From Hydrogenobaculum sp. Y04AAS1 (GTDB taxonomy: Bacteria; Aquificota; Aquificia; Aquificales; Aquificaceae), in the NCBI RefSeq assembly GCF_000020785.1, contig NC_011126.1, positions 1,178,001 through 1,242,000 on the forward strand: DNA of 64,000 bases, read 5' to 3'. The notes under the pieces are model-generated. The model ran no database searches and had not been told where the DNA came from. It saw only the letters and a program-made list of their open reading frames with translations. Shown piece after piece: positions 51,681 through 62,240 of the stretch. The stretch's first letter is position 1. Each line of letters opens with the position of its first letter. The position numbers and the translations under genes are program-made.

Positions 51681-51796
51681 TTAAAAAAAGTTATATAAGA
51701 ATATGAATAGATAACAATCGCTTATAAAATACTTATAAACTTTTATTGTTTATACTAATAGAAGCTCTATATTTAATTTTAAAGGAGGTGTTTCAT

Positions 51797-53209
51797 ATGA
51801 TAGACAAACTTATTTTAAAGGAACAACTGTCTTCTAGGGAGAAAGTAGCTTTTTTTAGGAGCTTGCTTAAAAGTGAAATGGATGTGTTAAATCAATACTG
51901 TGAAAATAAGGATATTCCAAAGAGGTTTTTGTTTGAAATATGCCATACTCAGGATATAAAGAAAATAAACATAGCTAGACTTTTAAGCGTTATAGAGTAT
52001 TATGATCCAGATTTTATATCAAAGCTAATAAACACAGATCCAAGAGTAAGGAGATTTTTAGGTTATTATCTTGAGTTTCTTAAGGTAAATCCTTATGGTT
52101 ATGAAGCTTTAGAGCCTCAAAATTTGTTTGGTAATTGGGATTTTATAAAGTATAAACTAAAGATTTTGTTTCCAGAACTTACTTTAGATGAGATAGAAAA
52201 GTTTAGGTTCAAAAGGAAGGAATTTATAAAGTATGTAAAAGAAAAGTATAAGGCCTCTGAAGAAAACATAGAGCTTAGGTTAAACAAAGCCACTTGGTAT
52301 GAAGACCTACCTTATATGGAACTAGAAGAGGATATGTCTATTTTATGGCATCCAGAGTATTCAAAAATGACAGAGGAAGATTGGACTTTTGTTAAAAACT
52401 ATATAAAGGGACGGAAAAATATTATCACCAAAGATGAAAATGGCAAGGAAAAATTTGTGTATGTAGATATAGATCTAACCGATGAGGAACTTGATAAATA
52501 TAGAAACGATAGGGAAGGTCTTAAGAAGCTACTCATGGAAAGATACAAGATAGACGAAGATGGGGCCTTGCAAATTTTAATAAAGTCTGGCTGGCAAGAG
52601 GCCACCACTCACATAATGCCACCTATTCACACAGATGTTACTGCTGATTATGGCAAACTAAAAGAAGAGTCTAAAAAAGAGCTTATCAGCGAAGAAGCTC
52701 ACTACGTTGATATATCAAATTTCATAAGGTATTTAGGTGGTCTTGAGCTAGAGCAACTAAACTACTATGAGCTTATATACGATAAAGTAGAAAAAGAAGT
52801 TAAAGACAAGCTAAACTTGATAATAAGAACCCAAAGGCGTATATTAGGTAAGCTATTTGGCATATTCTACACGGTTGATCCTCTCATGGCAGAAGCTATA
52901 GTGGTTATAAATCCAGATAGGCTTGAGCAAATAAAAGATTTATCGGTGAAGACCACTATTAAGGATAAAACTTTTAAGCTTTTTGAACATCCAGTGGCTT
53001 GGAAAATAGTAAAAGATAGGATAGCATCAAGATTTCAAGATGTTTCTTTATACGATATAGAGGCTTTTAAGGGTAGAAGAGATGATTTTATAAACTTCCT
53101 TGTTTCTAAAACTGGCCATGACAAAGAAGTGGTTGACAAAGTGCTTGAAGAATGTGGATGGACTAAAAGCGAAGAGGTACCAGCATTTTTAAGACAAATA
53201 GGACCGTGA
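51797..53209 (+). CDS. Protein with three CsbD-like repeats
   Basis: 470 aa from the ATG at 51797, seven bases after AAAGGAGGTG. Residues 114-167, 196-266 and 402-455 share a pattern W..(I/V)K..I...F..(L/V)(T/S)...(I/L)(E/D).(F/Y)...R...(I/L)........Y/T......V...L....W, as in single-domain CsbD/YjbJ stress proteins. The remaining segments are helical and unassigned. No export signal. A stress-related role is guessed from CsbD only. Confidence 0.6.
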   Translation: MIDKLILKEQLSSREKVAFFRSLLKSEMDVLNQYCENKDIPKRFLFEICHTQDIKKINIARLLSVIEYYDPDFISKLINTDPRVRRFLGYYLEFLKVNPYGYEALEPQNLFGNWDFIKYKLKILFPELTLDEIEKFRFKRKEFIKYVKEKYKASEENIELRLNKATWYEDLPYMELEEDMSILWHPEYSKMTEEDWTFVKNYIKGRKNIITKDENGKEKFVYVDIDLTDEELDKYRNDREGLKKLLMERYKIDEDGALQILIKSGWQEATTHIMPPIHTDVTADYGKLKEESKKELISEEAHYVDISNFIRYLGGLELEQLNYYELIYDKVEKEVKDKLNLIIRTQRRILGKLFGIFYTVDPLMAEAIVVINPDRLEQIKDLSVKTTIKDKTFKLFEHPVAWKIVKDRIASRFQDVSLYDIEAFKGRRDDFINFLVSKTGHDKEVVDKVLEECGWTKSEEVPAFLRQIGP

Positions 53210-53210
53210 T

Positions 53211-53843
53211 ATGGAATGTATAGATGCTATATTGGGAAGAAGGGCCGTAAACTTTTTTGATTCTACCAAAGATATAGATTTAGAAGTTTTAAAGGATATA
53301 ATAAATAAAGCTGCAACGGCTCCTTCTTCTTACAACATACAGCCTTGGGAAGCCGTGCTTGTGTACACAAAAGAAAACAAACAAATTTTAAAAGAAATAT
53401 GCAACAACCAACCAAAGGTAGAACAAGCGTCAGCTGATCTAATAGTAATAGCAAACCCAAAAGCTGCTATTGAGCATGCTGATGATATAGTAAATAGCTG
53501 GTTAGAGCTTGGTTATATAACTGAGGGAAATAAAGAAGCTGTGAAAAGTGCTATAGTAGATAGCTATGGTGTTAAGGACAATGTTATACCAGAAAAAGCC
53601 AAGCTAAAAGCTGTAAGGGACAGCTCTTTGTTTGCCATGAATTTTATGATAACTGCTAGATGCTTTGGCTTTGAAGCGCATCCGATGGATGGTTTTAATG
53701 ATAAAAGATTGAGAGATTTTATAAAGCTTCCAGATTATAAGATAATAACCATGGTAATAGCCATAGGCTATAAAGATCAAAACAAAAAACTTTTACCAAG
53801 GGCTTTTAGGTACTCTTTTGAAGATTTTGTAAAGCTTTTATAG
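53211..53843 (+). CDS. Nitroreductase-family flavoprotein
   Basis: 210 aa. ILGRRAVNFFDSTKDI, ATAPSSYNIQPWEAVLV and MDGFNDKRLRDF, VIAIGYKDQ fit the FMN-binding nitroreductase fold. Substrate unknown. Starts one base after the preceding stop, so it is cotranscribed with the CsbD-like gene. Confidence 0.9.
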   Translation: MECIDAILGRRAVNFFDSTKDIDLEVLKDIINKAATAPSSYNIQPWEAVLVYTKENKQILKEICNNQPKVEQASADLIVIANPKAAIEHADDIVNSWLELGYITEGNKEAVKSAIVDSYGVKDNVIPEKAKLKAVRDSSLFAMNFMITARCFGFEAHPMDGFNDKRLRDFIKLPDYKIITMVIAIGYKDQNKKLLPRAFRYSFEDFVKLL

Positions 53844-53858
53844 CTTTTAATAGTATAT

Positions 53859-55184
53859 TCATACTTCCATAAAATCTCCAAAAAATAAATAACTCATGTT
53901 TTTACCAGAGGTTTTTGATACATACAATGCTCTATCGGCTTTTTTAAACAAGGTTTCTTTTGTATCGTTTTTACCAAACTCAGCTACGCCAAGGCTAATG
54001 GTGGTTTTTATAGTTTTGTCCTTGTAAGTGAAGTTTGTAGTTTCTACTATTTTCCTTAGTTTTTCTGAAACAACATACGCTCCAAATATATCTATCTGTT
54101 TTAGTATAATGGCAAACTCTTCCCCACCTATCCTACAAAAAATATCTTCTTGTCTTATGTTGGCTTTCACGAGCTCCGATATACGTTTTAGTATCAAATC
54201 CCCAGCGTCGTGTCCATAGGTGTCGTTTATTTTTTTAAAATCATCTATATCAAATATTATTAGAGAAAAAGGAGCCGTTTTGTTTTTGTAAGCATCTACT
54301 AAAGCATCTAAAATCTCATCAAAGAATCTTCTGTTGTAGGCTTTTGTAAGTTCATCTGTTTCTGATAGCACCTTATACACTTCTCTTTGCTTTAGTTCTT
54401 CTTGAATATCGTATATTGTAGCTATGTTTAGCATGTTTGCTTGATGAATGATTACCGATGTTATTAATTTTGCTTGTATGGGTTTGCCGTTTGCTCTTTT
54501 GAGCGTAAAAACACCAGCTATTTTTTGATAAGGCCTCGGTTTTAAAACACTTATAGTGCTTTCGTTGTTTTCTACTATTATATCTGTAATTTTTTTACCG
54601 TTAAGCTCTTCTATCTTATACTCTAAAAGCCTAAAACACCATGGACTGGCTTGTAATATCCTGAATTCTTCGTCGTATATCAATATGCAGACCTGTGCGT
54701 TTTCATATATATTTTTAAGTAACTCCTCCTTTAACTCAAGCTCGGTTTTTATATGAGTCTTCTCTGATATGTCTTCTACTATGCATAGAAGATGTTTTTT
54801 GCCTTTGTAGGTTATTGGTATTACACTGGTTTCTACATCTTTTTCTCCGTATTTGGTTTTATGTTTGAACAGACATCTTTGATAAGAGTTTTCAAGTCCT
54901 CTTTTTATAAATTCCATAAGATATTCTTTTCCTGCCGTGTTTATGTCAAAAACAGTTTTATTTTCTAACTCTTCTTTTGATATTCCATAAAAAGAAGCGG
55001 CAAAATCGTTAGTTTTTACAATGTTACCATCTTTTGAAACTATAAGTATTGGAAACCCGATGCTAAAAAGCTTTTCTAAGGTTTTATCCTCGGATTTTCT
55101 TAATATTTTTAATATAAATACAACAAGCCCTATGTTTAACAAAGTAGAAAATACCAACAAACTGTTTAAAACGATAGATTTCAT
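53859..55184 (-). CDS. Membrane-anchored PAS-PAS-GGDEF diguanylate cyclase
   Basis: 441 aa. One N-terminal membrane helix (LLVFSTLLNIGLVVFILKIL), two PAS domains (about 40-145 and 155-265) and a GGDEF domain with CRIGGEEFAII. RQED five residues before GGEEF gives an I-site. Both catalytic and feedback residues are intact. The tail overlaps nothing; it converges on the nitroreductase gene. Confidence 0.92.
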   Translation of the reverse strand: MKSIVLNSLLVFSTLLNIGLVVFILKILRKSEDKTLEKLFSIGFPILIVSKDGNIVKTNDFAASFYGISKEELENKTVFDINTAGKEYLMEFIKRGLENSYQRCLFKHKTKYGEKDVETSVIPITYKGKKHLLCIVEDISEKTHIKTELELKEELLKNIYENAQVCILIYDEEFRILQASPWCFRLLEYKIEELNGKKITDIIVENNESTISVLKPRPYQKIAGVFTLKRANGKPIQAKLITSVIIHQANMLNIATIYDIQEELKQREVYKVLSETDELTKAYNRRFFDEILDALVDAYKNKTAPFSLIIFDIDDFKKINDTYGHDAGDLILKRISELVKANIRQEDIFCRIGGEEFAIILKQIDIFGAYVVSEKLRKIVETTNFTYKDKTIKTTISLGVAEFGKNDTKETLFKKADRALYVSKTSGKNMSYLFFGDFMEV

Positions 55185-55232
55185 AAAATGTTTATTATAT
55201 CATAAACTTTTGTAAAAGTGTAAAAAATTTTG

Positions 55233-55255
55233 AATGCCCCCGCAAAGGGGGCATT
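55233..55255 (-). terminator. Terminator after thiosulfate:quinone oxidoreductase
   Basis: AATGCCCCC and GGGGGCATT form a perfect 9-bp stem with a 5-base loop. On the minus strand it is followed by CAAAATTTTTT. It lies 12 bases after the doxDA stop. Confidence 0.8.
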
Positions 55256-55267
55256 TATTTTAATAGC

Positions 55268-56329
55268 TTAGTAGGTAAATGTTGTGCTGAACTTTTGACC
55301 ACCTATTTCATGTAATACAAGAGTATATTGACCATGTGTTAAATTTAGATTTTGTGGAAGCGGTAAGGTGATTATCGCCTTAGCACCTAATCTCATACCA
55401 AGAGCGTATTGATTTATCTTAGCTTTGTTTATGTATATATTTTTTACACTTGAAGGTGGTAAAGATGTTATCGCTTTTTGATCCCAGGTATAAACTACTT
55501 TACCATCTTTGATAAGATCTATCTTTGGTATCCAAGCCATAGCAGCAGAGCTTCCACTTATTCTATAGGCTTCAAAAACGAGATCTCCATTTTGTATATG
55601 CGCATCGTATACTTTTACATCAAGGACTTTGCCAAAGTTGTGAAGCTTACCCCATACACCGCCTTGGAAGTATTGATTTGTCCCCATCGTGACAAATAAA
55701 GCAAAAAGAGCACCAACTATAGCCATTTTGTTAAAGGCAGGGCTGTCAAAAAGTGTGCCACTACCAAGCCATTTAAACCATCCGCTCTCTTTAAGTTTTG
55801 GATATTTGTTCATCAAAAGACAGTCCACGCTTAAAACACCGCTTCCGGCAAAAAATAACGTCAGTCCCATTGCAACACCCGTAGAGCCTATTTGCCATTC
55901 ATCAAGGCATGTGGCACCTTGCCAACCTGCTCCTAAGAGCATTCCAAGGGGTAAAAGCGTCCCACCAATAGCGCTAAGTCTTGATAAAAGCCCAAGAGCT
56001 ATGCCTAAACCAGTAAGAAATTCTATTATAGTAAATACCCATAGAAAACTAGCCAAAAGATCTGGATGAAGCACCAAGTATCTAACAAAATCATGAAGCC
56101 ATAGTATATTTGATGCGTGAGGCAAAAAGGAATTGAATTTATGCCCTACCCACAAAGGTGAATTTGGATCCAGCTTTCCGCTGGCTAAAACCACCCTTCT
56201 CAATGGTGCAGATATATACATCCAGGCGTATACCAGTCTTACTGGTAAAACTACAAACGCAAGTAGCTGTAATATATCTATGTTACTACTTGAAACACTT
56301 TTAGATGAATAACCGCTGACACTTTCCAT
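55268..56329 (-). CDS. doxDA: Thiosulfate:quinone oxidoreductase, DoxD-DoxA fusion
   Basis: 353 aa. The membrane DoxD part (four or more helices; EFLTGLGIALGLLSRLSAIGG and GWQGATCLDEWQIGSTGVAMG) occupies about residues 20-215. A soluble DoxA-like part follows (VKVYDAHIQNGDLVFEAYR). In Acidianus these are two proteins that oxidise thiosulfate to tetrathionate and reduce quinone; here they are one chain. A Shine-Dalgarno AGGAGGTG precedes the ATG. Confidence 0.88.
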   Translation of the reverse strand: MESVSGYSSKSVSSSNIDILQLLAFVVLPVRLVYAWMYISAPLRRVVLASGKLDPNSPLWVGHKFNSFLPHASNILWLHDFVRYLVLHPDLLASFLWVFTIIEFLTGLGIALGLLSRLSAIGGTLLPLGMLLGAGWQGATCLDEWQIGSTGVAMGLTLFFAGSGVLSVDCLLMNKYPKLKESGWFKWLGSGTLFDSPAFNKMAIVGALFALFVTMGTNQYFQGGVWGKLHNFGKVLDVKVYDAHIQNGDLVFEAYRISGSSAAMAWIPKIDLIKDGKVVYTWDQKAITSLPPSSVKNIYINKAKINQYALGMRLGAKAIITLPLPQNLNLTHGQYTLVLHEIGGQKFSTTFTY

Positions 56330-56478
56330 GAGCTTACACCTCCTATCTTAAGTTATGTATAAATATAAATAACGCTGTATAAAAAACCATAATATTTGTT
56401 TATGATATTATAAGCTAAAATTTTTCATAAAGTTTTATATTTTATATTTTTTTCAAAAATATGAGTTAAAATATTTGT

Positions 56479-57015
56479 ATGGATACATTGGAAAGAGATA
56501 AGGCTGTATTGAAATCGTGGTTAGGAAGAAAGAAAGGGGAGAATGTCTCTTTAGAGAATTTTAGGAACTTGGTTTTGGCGCTTTTAGTAAAACCTAAAAC
56601 CTCCGATTATAGGGAAGCCATCGTATATATAGCAAAAGATATAGGTATAACCGATGCTGATAAGATAAGCATAGAAGAGCTTGAAGATATACTCTTTAGA
56701 AATAAAGATCTCATACTGATGGCAAAACCTAAACATATACCCATAAAAGATTTTTTCTGGCTTGCTATGGGTGGCATCGTGATATCTGTGGCGGTGTCTT
56801 TTTGGACTTTTACCATCGGGACTTTTAGTAGGCCCGTAAATCATGCTGCCTGGGCTCTCGTAAGCCTTGTAGTGTCTATAATAGGTCTTGTGCTTATTTA
56901 TATAGGTTATAAAAAACTTCCAAAGGATAGAAGGTCAAAGGATGAGGTAGAAGTAAAGAGCGTGGACGATCTTGTTTATGCTTTTGTAAGGATATACGAG
57001 ATAAAACACCCTTGA
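56479..57015 (+). CDS. Two-helix membrane protein of unknown function
   Basis: 178 aa. A soluble N-terminal region of about 85 residues, then two membrane helices (FFWLAMGGIVISVAVSFWTF, ALVSLVVSIIGLVLIYIGY) and a basic then acidic C-terminal tail. No recognised domain. It is just upstream of the lytic transglycosylase gene, three bases apart, so probably cotranscribed. Confidence 0.7.
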   Translation: MDTLERDKAVLKSWLGRKKGENVSLENFRNLVLALLVKPKTSDYREAIVYIAKDIGITDADKISIEELEDILFRNKDLILMAKPKHIPIKDFFWLAMGGIVISVAVSFWTFTIGTFSRPVNHAAWALVSLVVSIIGLVLIYIGYKKLPKDRRSKDEVEVKSVDDLVYAFVRIYEIKHP

Positions 57016-57018
57016 TAA

Positions 57019-58545
57019 ATGCGCAAATTTTTATTGGTTTTTTTAACGTTCTTATCCTTTGTAAATTTTGGCTTTTCTTATGATTTTGATAAAGAGCTTA
57101 ATCTTTTCTCAAAAGCCCTAAAACTTGTTAAAAAAGACCACCCATCTAAAGCTAAAGCTCTTGTGAAAAAAGTGATATCTTACAACGATCCTATTACAAA
57201 AAGCGATGCACTGGTGGTATATGCTTACCTTTCAAAAGATTCTAATAACCTTCAACGTATACTTGATCAAGTAGATACTCATCGTCTTACAAGAGGTTTT
57301 GTATATCAGTATTATAGGCTTTTAGCAAGAATAGATAAGACTGTTATGTATAAAAAACCTTGCTTTTTTCAGGATAAAACCAAAGAGCTTATGGAAAATG
57401 AGCTTGCTATAAAAAACGCTTTAAAAGGAGGGTGTTATTATCTTGCCTATCTTATATCCCAAAACAGCAGTTCAAAACCAGCTATTGTAGCTAAATTTTA
57501 TCATTATCTTTTTATAGACGATTTTGCCAAAGCAAGCGAAGAGCTATCAACGTTAGAGGCTTATCCTAAGTATCAACGCCTAAGGGATTTCTATGCAAAC
57601 TATGTTTATAGATATTTGTTTTTTAAAGATAAACCAAGAGCTCTTATAAACTATGCTATTTATGTACCAGATGGTTTTTATAAGTATTTTTATGAAGGGA
57701 TATCTTATTTTGAGCTTGGAGATTATCAAAACGCTTCTAGGGCTTTTAAAAGAGCCTCTTATTATGATAAAACTGGAGCATCTTATTATTGGCTTTATAA
57801 AAGCACTAAAAACAAAAAATATTTAGAAAAAGCTTCAAGATATGATAGTTTTTACGGGACTTTGGCAAAATTAAAACTTCATAAACCTATATACGCAAAA
57901 TTTTTAAGATGTTCTTCTTATAAGCCAGACAAGGGGGTGTTGGAATTTAAACGTATTATGGATTATGGGTTTAACAGCTACCTTTACAGCTATTACAAAA
58001 ATAAACATTTTAACGAAAAACAGATGTGTGAAATTTTTCATATAAATCCGAAGTTTTACATGATAAAAAAAGGCTATTGGAATGCTTATCCTATAGTATT
58101 TTTGAGATATATACCAAAAGATACCATGAGCCCAAGTTTGGTGCTTTCTATTATAAGGATGGAAAGTTTTTACAACCCCATAGCGAGAACTTATTGGGCT
58201 TTTCCAGATAAAAAACCCACCACCGTTGGGCTTATGCAAGTAAAGGATACCACAGGTATGTTTGTGGCAAAAAGGTTTAATCTTCCTTTTGTAGATGATA
58301 TGAAAAACCCAAAATACTCTATACTTTATGGAAGCTATTACTTTTATTTCGTTTACAACCTTTGGCACAAAAACCTTGTAAAAGCCATAGCATCTTACAA
58401 CGCAGGACCTGGAAACGTATCGAGGTATAAAGATTTTGACGATTGGCTTTTGTTTGTAGAGCACATACCAAACACCATAAATAGACACTATGTAAAAAAC
58501 GTATTAAACTTTTATTGGCATTACAAATACGCTTTTGATAGATAA
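57019..58545 (+). CDS. Soluble-type lytic murein transglycosylase
   Basis: 508 aa. Signal peptide (FLLVFLTFLSFVNFGFS), a long helical TPR-like region to about 370, and a C-terminal SLT domain with catalytic Glu in IIRMESFYNPIAR, GLMQV and ASYNAGPGNV. It cleaves glycan strands in the periplasm. Confidence 0.9.
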   Translation: MRKFLLVFLTFLSFVNFGFSYDFDKELNLFSKALKLVKKDHPSKAKALVKKVISYNDPITKSDALVVYAYLSKDSNNLQRILDQVDTHRLTRGFVYQYYRLLARIDKTVMYKKPCFFQDKTKELMENELAIKNALKGGCYYLAYLISQNSSSKPAIVAKFYHYLFIDDFAKASEELSTLEAYPKYQRLRDFYANYVYRYLFFKDKPRALINYAIYVPDGFYKYFYEGISYFELGDYQNASRAFKRASYYDKTGASYYWLYKSTKNKKYLEKASRYDSFYGTLAKLKLHKPIYAKFLRCSSYKPDKGVLEFKRIMDYGFNSYLYSYYKNKHFNEKQMCEIFHINPKFYMIKKGYWNAYPIVFLRYIPKDTMSPSLVLSIIRMESFYNPIARTYWAFPDKKPTTVGLMQVKDTTGMFVAKRFNLPFVDDMKNPKYSILYGSYYFYFVYNLWHKNLVKAIASYNAGPGNVSRYKDFDDWLLFVEHIPNTINRHYVKNVLNFYWHYKYAFDR

Positions 58546-58550
58546 ACATA

Positions 58551-60353
58551 TTATCTTTTCATAAACTTATTTAGCTGTTGCTGTACGATTCTTCCAAAGG
58601 CCATCGGCAAACTGTTTATAGAGTTTACTATAAGCGTATTCTTACCAAAAATCTCCTTTATAGATTCTCCAGCTTTTCCTACGCTTATAGCTACTATAGG
58701 TATTTCTAGTTTTATTAAATTTACGTAGGAGCTTAGCTCTTCTTTTTTCATACCTTTTGTGGGTTCTCCGTCTGAAAACAGTACAAATACGCCCCTTTTG
58801 TGGGTTTTTCTTTGGAAGTCATCTATATGCCTTCTTTCTTCTTCAATGGCAAGGCCTAAGTTTGTGCTTTTTTGAGGTGATATGTTTAATATGTCAGCTA
58901 TGACTTGCTTATAATGGGTTTTGTAATCTTTTAATATAAAATATTCTTCGTTGAAAAGGCTTATAGAAAAATCAAGTTTTAAATCGCTTAAAACCTCGCT
59001 TATAAGTATTAGGCTTTTAATGGCGTTTATAAGCTTATCTTCTTTTCTCATGCTTGAAGATATGTCTAGTAAAAACGAAAAAAACACCGGTATTTCGTTT
59101 CCGGCTATCCTTCTTTGGAAAATACGACCGCTTTTTGATGCTATCTCAGTGGCCAAAGCAGTGGTGTTTATATGCTTTCCGGTGTGGTATTTTCCTTCAA
59201 ATAAACTATCCTCTGTGGGAAATAGTTTTGATATATTTCTTTTTAAAATCTCAGATACCACTATTACAGAGTTTCTTATTTCGTTGTAAGCTTTGCTTTG
59301 ATCTTTTCCAAGAGAAGAAGATCCATTGCCGTCGTTGTTTTTAGAATCGGATCTCCCAGATTTTGAAGAACTCCCTGAGGCCATGCTCTCTTCCCAGGGT
59401 TTTATGATAAAACTTAAAAATCCCCTGTGCTCTATCTCCGCTTCAAGGACTTTTGGTAGAAACTCTCTAAAGAATAGGGCATCTTGCTCTATCATCTCCA
59501 TCCTTACTATTTGTCTTGCGTAGGCCACCATCCAATCTGGTATTTGTTTTAGTATAGTCTTTGATTTATCTATGATGGCTTTGTCTATGAGGTTTGCTTT
59601 TTTTAGACTTTCAAAAAAGCTTATCTGCTCTGTGTTTAATTTCCCTACTATATCTGTGGTGATTCTACCAGAGTGTTTATCAAGCTCTTTTAATATGAGT
59701 TCTATAAGCCTTATATCTTGGGATAGCTCCACCAGTTGCCTATATCTTGGCCATACGGATTCCATCAGGATGTTGTAAGCTTCTGATATGTCTTTTAAAG
59801 CCTCGTAAAAGCTATGCCTTGTATCGTTTGCATGTTTTTTTATATCGTTTGGTATATCAAATTGCTCTTGGTAAAAGCTTTTATAAATATAAGCAAGGTA
59901 TAGATGGTGTGGATACTTTGGCTTTATACGGTTTAATCTTTCGTTGAATCTTTTTTTTTCAAAAGCCCCAAAACCAACCTCTTTATCAAGCCTTATATTT
60001 TCAAAAACAGCATAAAGACATACAAACGATGTGGGATCATACCCTGCTCTAAAAACCTCCCTTTGGCCGTTTCTAAAGTTAAATAGGTTTGTGCTAATTA
60101 TATATCTTATCTCATGTCCAATATCAGACATAGCTTGCTCTTGAGAAACCCTTAAAAACTCTGAAGCGTTGTAAACAACACCCGCCGGTATTCTTATAAT
60201 TTGAGGTATATCTTCTATCTCCCCCTTTGCCCACATATCCACCATGGATACATATTTTGGATCGTATCCACAGCCCCAACCTTCTTGAGAATGTTTTACC
60301 TCTAAATCGTACTCTCTTTCTAATATGGCATCAAGCTGGTCAAATCTATTCAT
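58551..60353 (-). CDS. VWA-domain protein (CbbO/NorD-like)
   Basis: 600 aa. The C-terminal VWA domain begins about residue 410 with the MIDAS motif DISSSMRKED and VLFSDGEPTKG. The N-terminal half is helical, with conserved-looking GHEIRYIISTNLFNFRNGQRE. CbbO/NorD-type proteins work with MoxR-type AAA ATPases to activate enzymes, but no such ATPase is in the window. Confidence 0.78.
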   Translation of the reverse strand: MNRFDQLDAILEREYDLEVKHSQEGWGCGYDPKYVSMVDMWAKGEIEDIPQIIRIPAGVVYNASEFLRVSQEQAMSDIGHEIRYIISTNLFNFRNGQREVFRAGYDPTSFVCLYAVFENIRLDKEVGFGAFEKKRFNERLNRIKPKYPHHLYLAYIYKSFYQEQFDIPNDIKKHANDTRHSFYEALKDISEAYNILMESVWPRYRQLVELSQDIRLIELILKELDKHSGRITTDIVGKLNTEQISFFESLKKANLIDKAIIDKSKTILKQIPDWMVAYARQIVRMEMIEQDALFFREFLPKVLEAEIEHRGFLSFIIKPWEESMASGSSSKSGRSDSKNNDGNGSSSLGKDQSKAYNEIRNSVIVVSEILKRNISKLFPTEDSLFEGKYHTGKHINTTALATEIASKSGRIFQRRIAGNEIPVFFSFLLDISSSMRKEDKLINAIKSLILISEVLSDLKLDFSISLFNEEYFILKDYKTHYKQVIADILNISPQKSTNLGLAIEEERRHIDDFQRKTHKRGVFVLFSDGEPTKGMKKEELSSYVNLIKLEIPIVAISVGKAGESIKEIFGKNTLIVNSINSLPMAFGRIVQQQLNKFMKR

Positions 60354-60733
60354 TTTTTGCAGGGTTTTGTTTGCTGTAGCAATGTAAACACCACCTCCGC
60401 CAAATTTGATATAGAGCTTTTATCTTTGACATCTTTTGAGCTCATATACTTGTCAAGTACCTCTTCCAATGCTTTTAAAAGCTTAAAACGTTGGCAGTTA
60501 TCCTTTAGGTTTGGCATGTTTAAAAGAAGGTACTCTCTAAAACCATCTATATTTTGACACAGGACATATTCCAAATTTCCGTTTGATTTTGCACTCATTA
60601 TTATTATGTTTATGTTTTTGGCAAAGTCCATCTTTAGGTCTAAAAGCGATTTATCAAAAGGGCTGGACTTTAGTTCGTCAAAAAACAATTCCAAACAAGA
60701 GACCAGCATAGAACAAGAGTCCTTCATAGACAC
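60350..60733 (-). CDS. Hypothetical helical protein
   Basis: 127 aa, all-helical looking, not recognised. Overlaps the VWA gene start by four bases, so it belongs to the same operon and may be its partner. Confidence 0.65.
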   Translation of the reverse strand: MSMKDSCSMLVSCLELFFDELKSSPFDKSLLDLKMDFAKNINIIIMSAKSNGNLEYVLCQNIDGFREYLLLNMPNLKDNCQRFKLLKALEEVLDKYMSSKDVKDKSSISNLAEVVFTLLQQTKPCKK

Positions 60734-60797
60734 ACTCCAATTTAAGATAGTTTATATAAGATAATCTATTTCTACGGAAAAATCAAGTTTTAATGTT

Positions 60798-62219
60798 TTA
60801 AGTTTTTAAGCTGTTGGCAAATTCCACTATTGCTTTTATAGTGTTTTCAGATAGCGATGCAAGCTCGTAGCTTTGCTTTAAAGCATTTTCTAGGTCTTTG
60901 TTTATATAATAATCGTAAGCTGTTTTTCCTTTATCATGAAACTCTTTATGAAACTCCTCTATTTTCACAAAAGCTTCGTAGGCTTTTTCTCCATACTTTG
61001 CTTTTATCTCTTCTTTGTTCTGAGCGTAATACCATTTGCCAAGGGCACACTGGGTATGGTCTGCTGGTTTCCAATCAGACTTTCCGGTTAATACTAAAAA
61101 TAGATTGTGCATATAGTTTGCGTGGTCTACTACTTTTTTTATGGTTTCTACAAACAAATCCTTGTCTTCAATTTCGTATACGGTATTCCAAGTTTCCACT
61201 GAGTCTTTAAATAATTCCTTTGTGTAATCTGTAATATCATTTATTATATTCATAAAATCTTCAAAACCTTTTCTAAAGTTTACTACGTTTTCTGATATTT
61301 GATGTATGGCTTGAGATTGCTCTTCTACTGCTGCAGTTTGTCTATCTAAAAGCTCTGTCACTTCTTTTGCGCTTTGTTTTATCTCTGTAAAGTATGAGTT
61401 TATCTCCTCGTAAAAAGATTCCATGTTTTTTATAACGATGTTCATATTGCCGACCTTCTCCGATGCATTGTTTGTGGCTTTTAGCATATCTGTCAAAGTA
61501 GCCGATATCTCTTGGGCGCTTCTTGATGTTCTTTCTGCAAGTTTTTTTACTTCATCGGCCACCACAGCAAAACCCCTTCCCACTTCACCAGCACGAGCTG
61601 CTTCTATAGCTGCATTTAGAGCGAGTAAATTTATCTGTTCTGTGATGGATAGTATTGTGGATACGATAGACTCTATACCTTTTGATTTTTCGCTTAACTG
61701 AGATATAGATTTGCTAACCTCTTTGTACACAAGCTTAGAGTTTTCTACAAGTTCTTTTGAAGATTCAACGTGCTTTGTTTTTTCTTCTATGCGCTCACTT
61801 AGTTTGTCTTGAATCTTTTTTGTATCAAGTATGGAGTTTGCTATGTCTTTCATGGTAGCGCTAAATTCTTCTTCTGCATTTGATATAGCCAATATAGACT
61901 CTTTCAGCATATTGGCTGTGTGCGTTGCCTCTAACGAGGCTATTTCTATCTTTGAGCAGTCGTAAACTTCTGTGGCTATATCTGGCATTATAGTTTTAAA
62001 ATCTGATTTTATTTTATCATCTTGACATTCTAGCGTTTTGCCTGTTTCTACCTCTTCTTTAGCCTCTTTACTCAAACTATTCCATGCAACTATACCAAAG
62101 CAAGCTATGTCTAAAATTATAAGGGCTAAATCAACAGCCATGTTTTTTACAAATATCCCCGCCAAGGCGCTTAAGAACAACAATACTACGCTAACTATAA
62201 TTACATTTTCTTTTCTCAT
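60798..62219 (-). CDS. Methyl-accepting chemotaxis protein with C-terminal CZB domain
   Basis: 473 aa. Two short membrane helices at the N-terminus without a ligand-binding domain between them, then the signalling hairpin with [29 protein letters not shown]. At the C-terminus a zinc-binding CZB domain: [30 protein letters not shown] with the His/Cys ligands. CZB receptors sense oxidants or zinc from inside the cell. Confidence 0.92.
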   Translation of the reverse strand: MRKENVIIVSVVLLFLSALAGIFVKNMAVDLALIILDIACFGIVAWNSLSKEAKEEVETGKTLECQDDKIKSDFKTIMPDIATEVYDCSKIEIASLEATHTANMLKESILAISNAEEEFSATMKDIANSILDTKKIQDKLSERIEEKTKHVESSKELVENSKLVYKEVSKSISQLSEKSKGIESIVSTILSITEQINLLALNAAIEAARAGEVGRGFAVVADEVKKLAERTSRSAQEISATLTDMLKATNNASEKVGNMNIVIKNMESFYEEINSYFTEIKQSAKEVTELLDRQTAAVEEQSQAIHQISENVVNFRKGFEDFMNIINDITDYTKELFKDSVETWNTVYEIEDKDLFVETIKKVVDHANYMHNLFLVLTGKSDWKPADHTQCALGKWYYAQNKEEIKAKYGEKAYEAFVKIEEFHKEFHDKGKTAYDYYINKDLENALKQSYELASLSENTIKAIVEFANSLKT

Positions 62220-62240
62220 ATACTCCTCCTATACTTTATA

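Noticed and set aside
56584-56844. Antisense frames opposite the 178-residue membrane protein
   Set aside because: They run opposite a gene with clear membrane segments and operon linkage, and have no starts.
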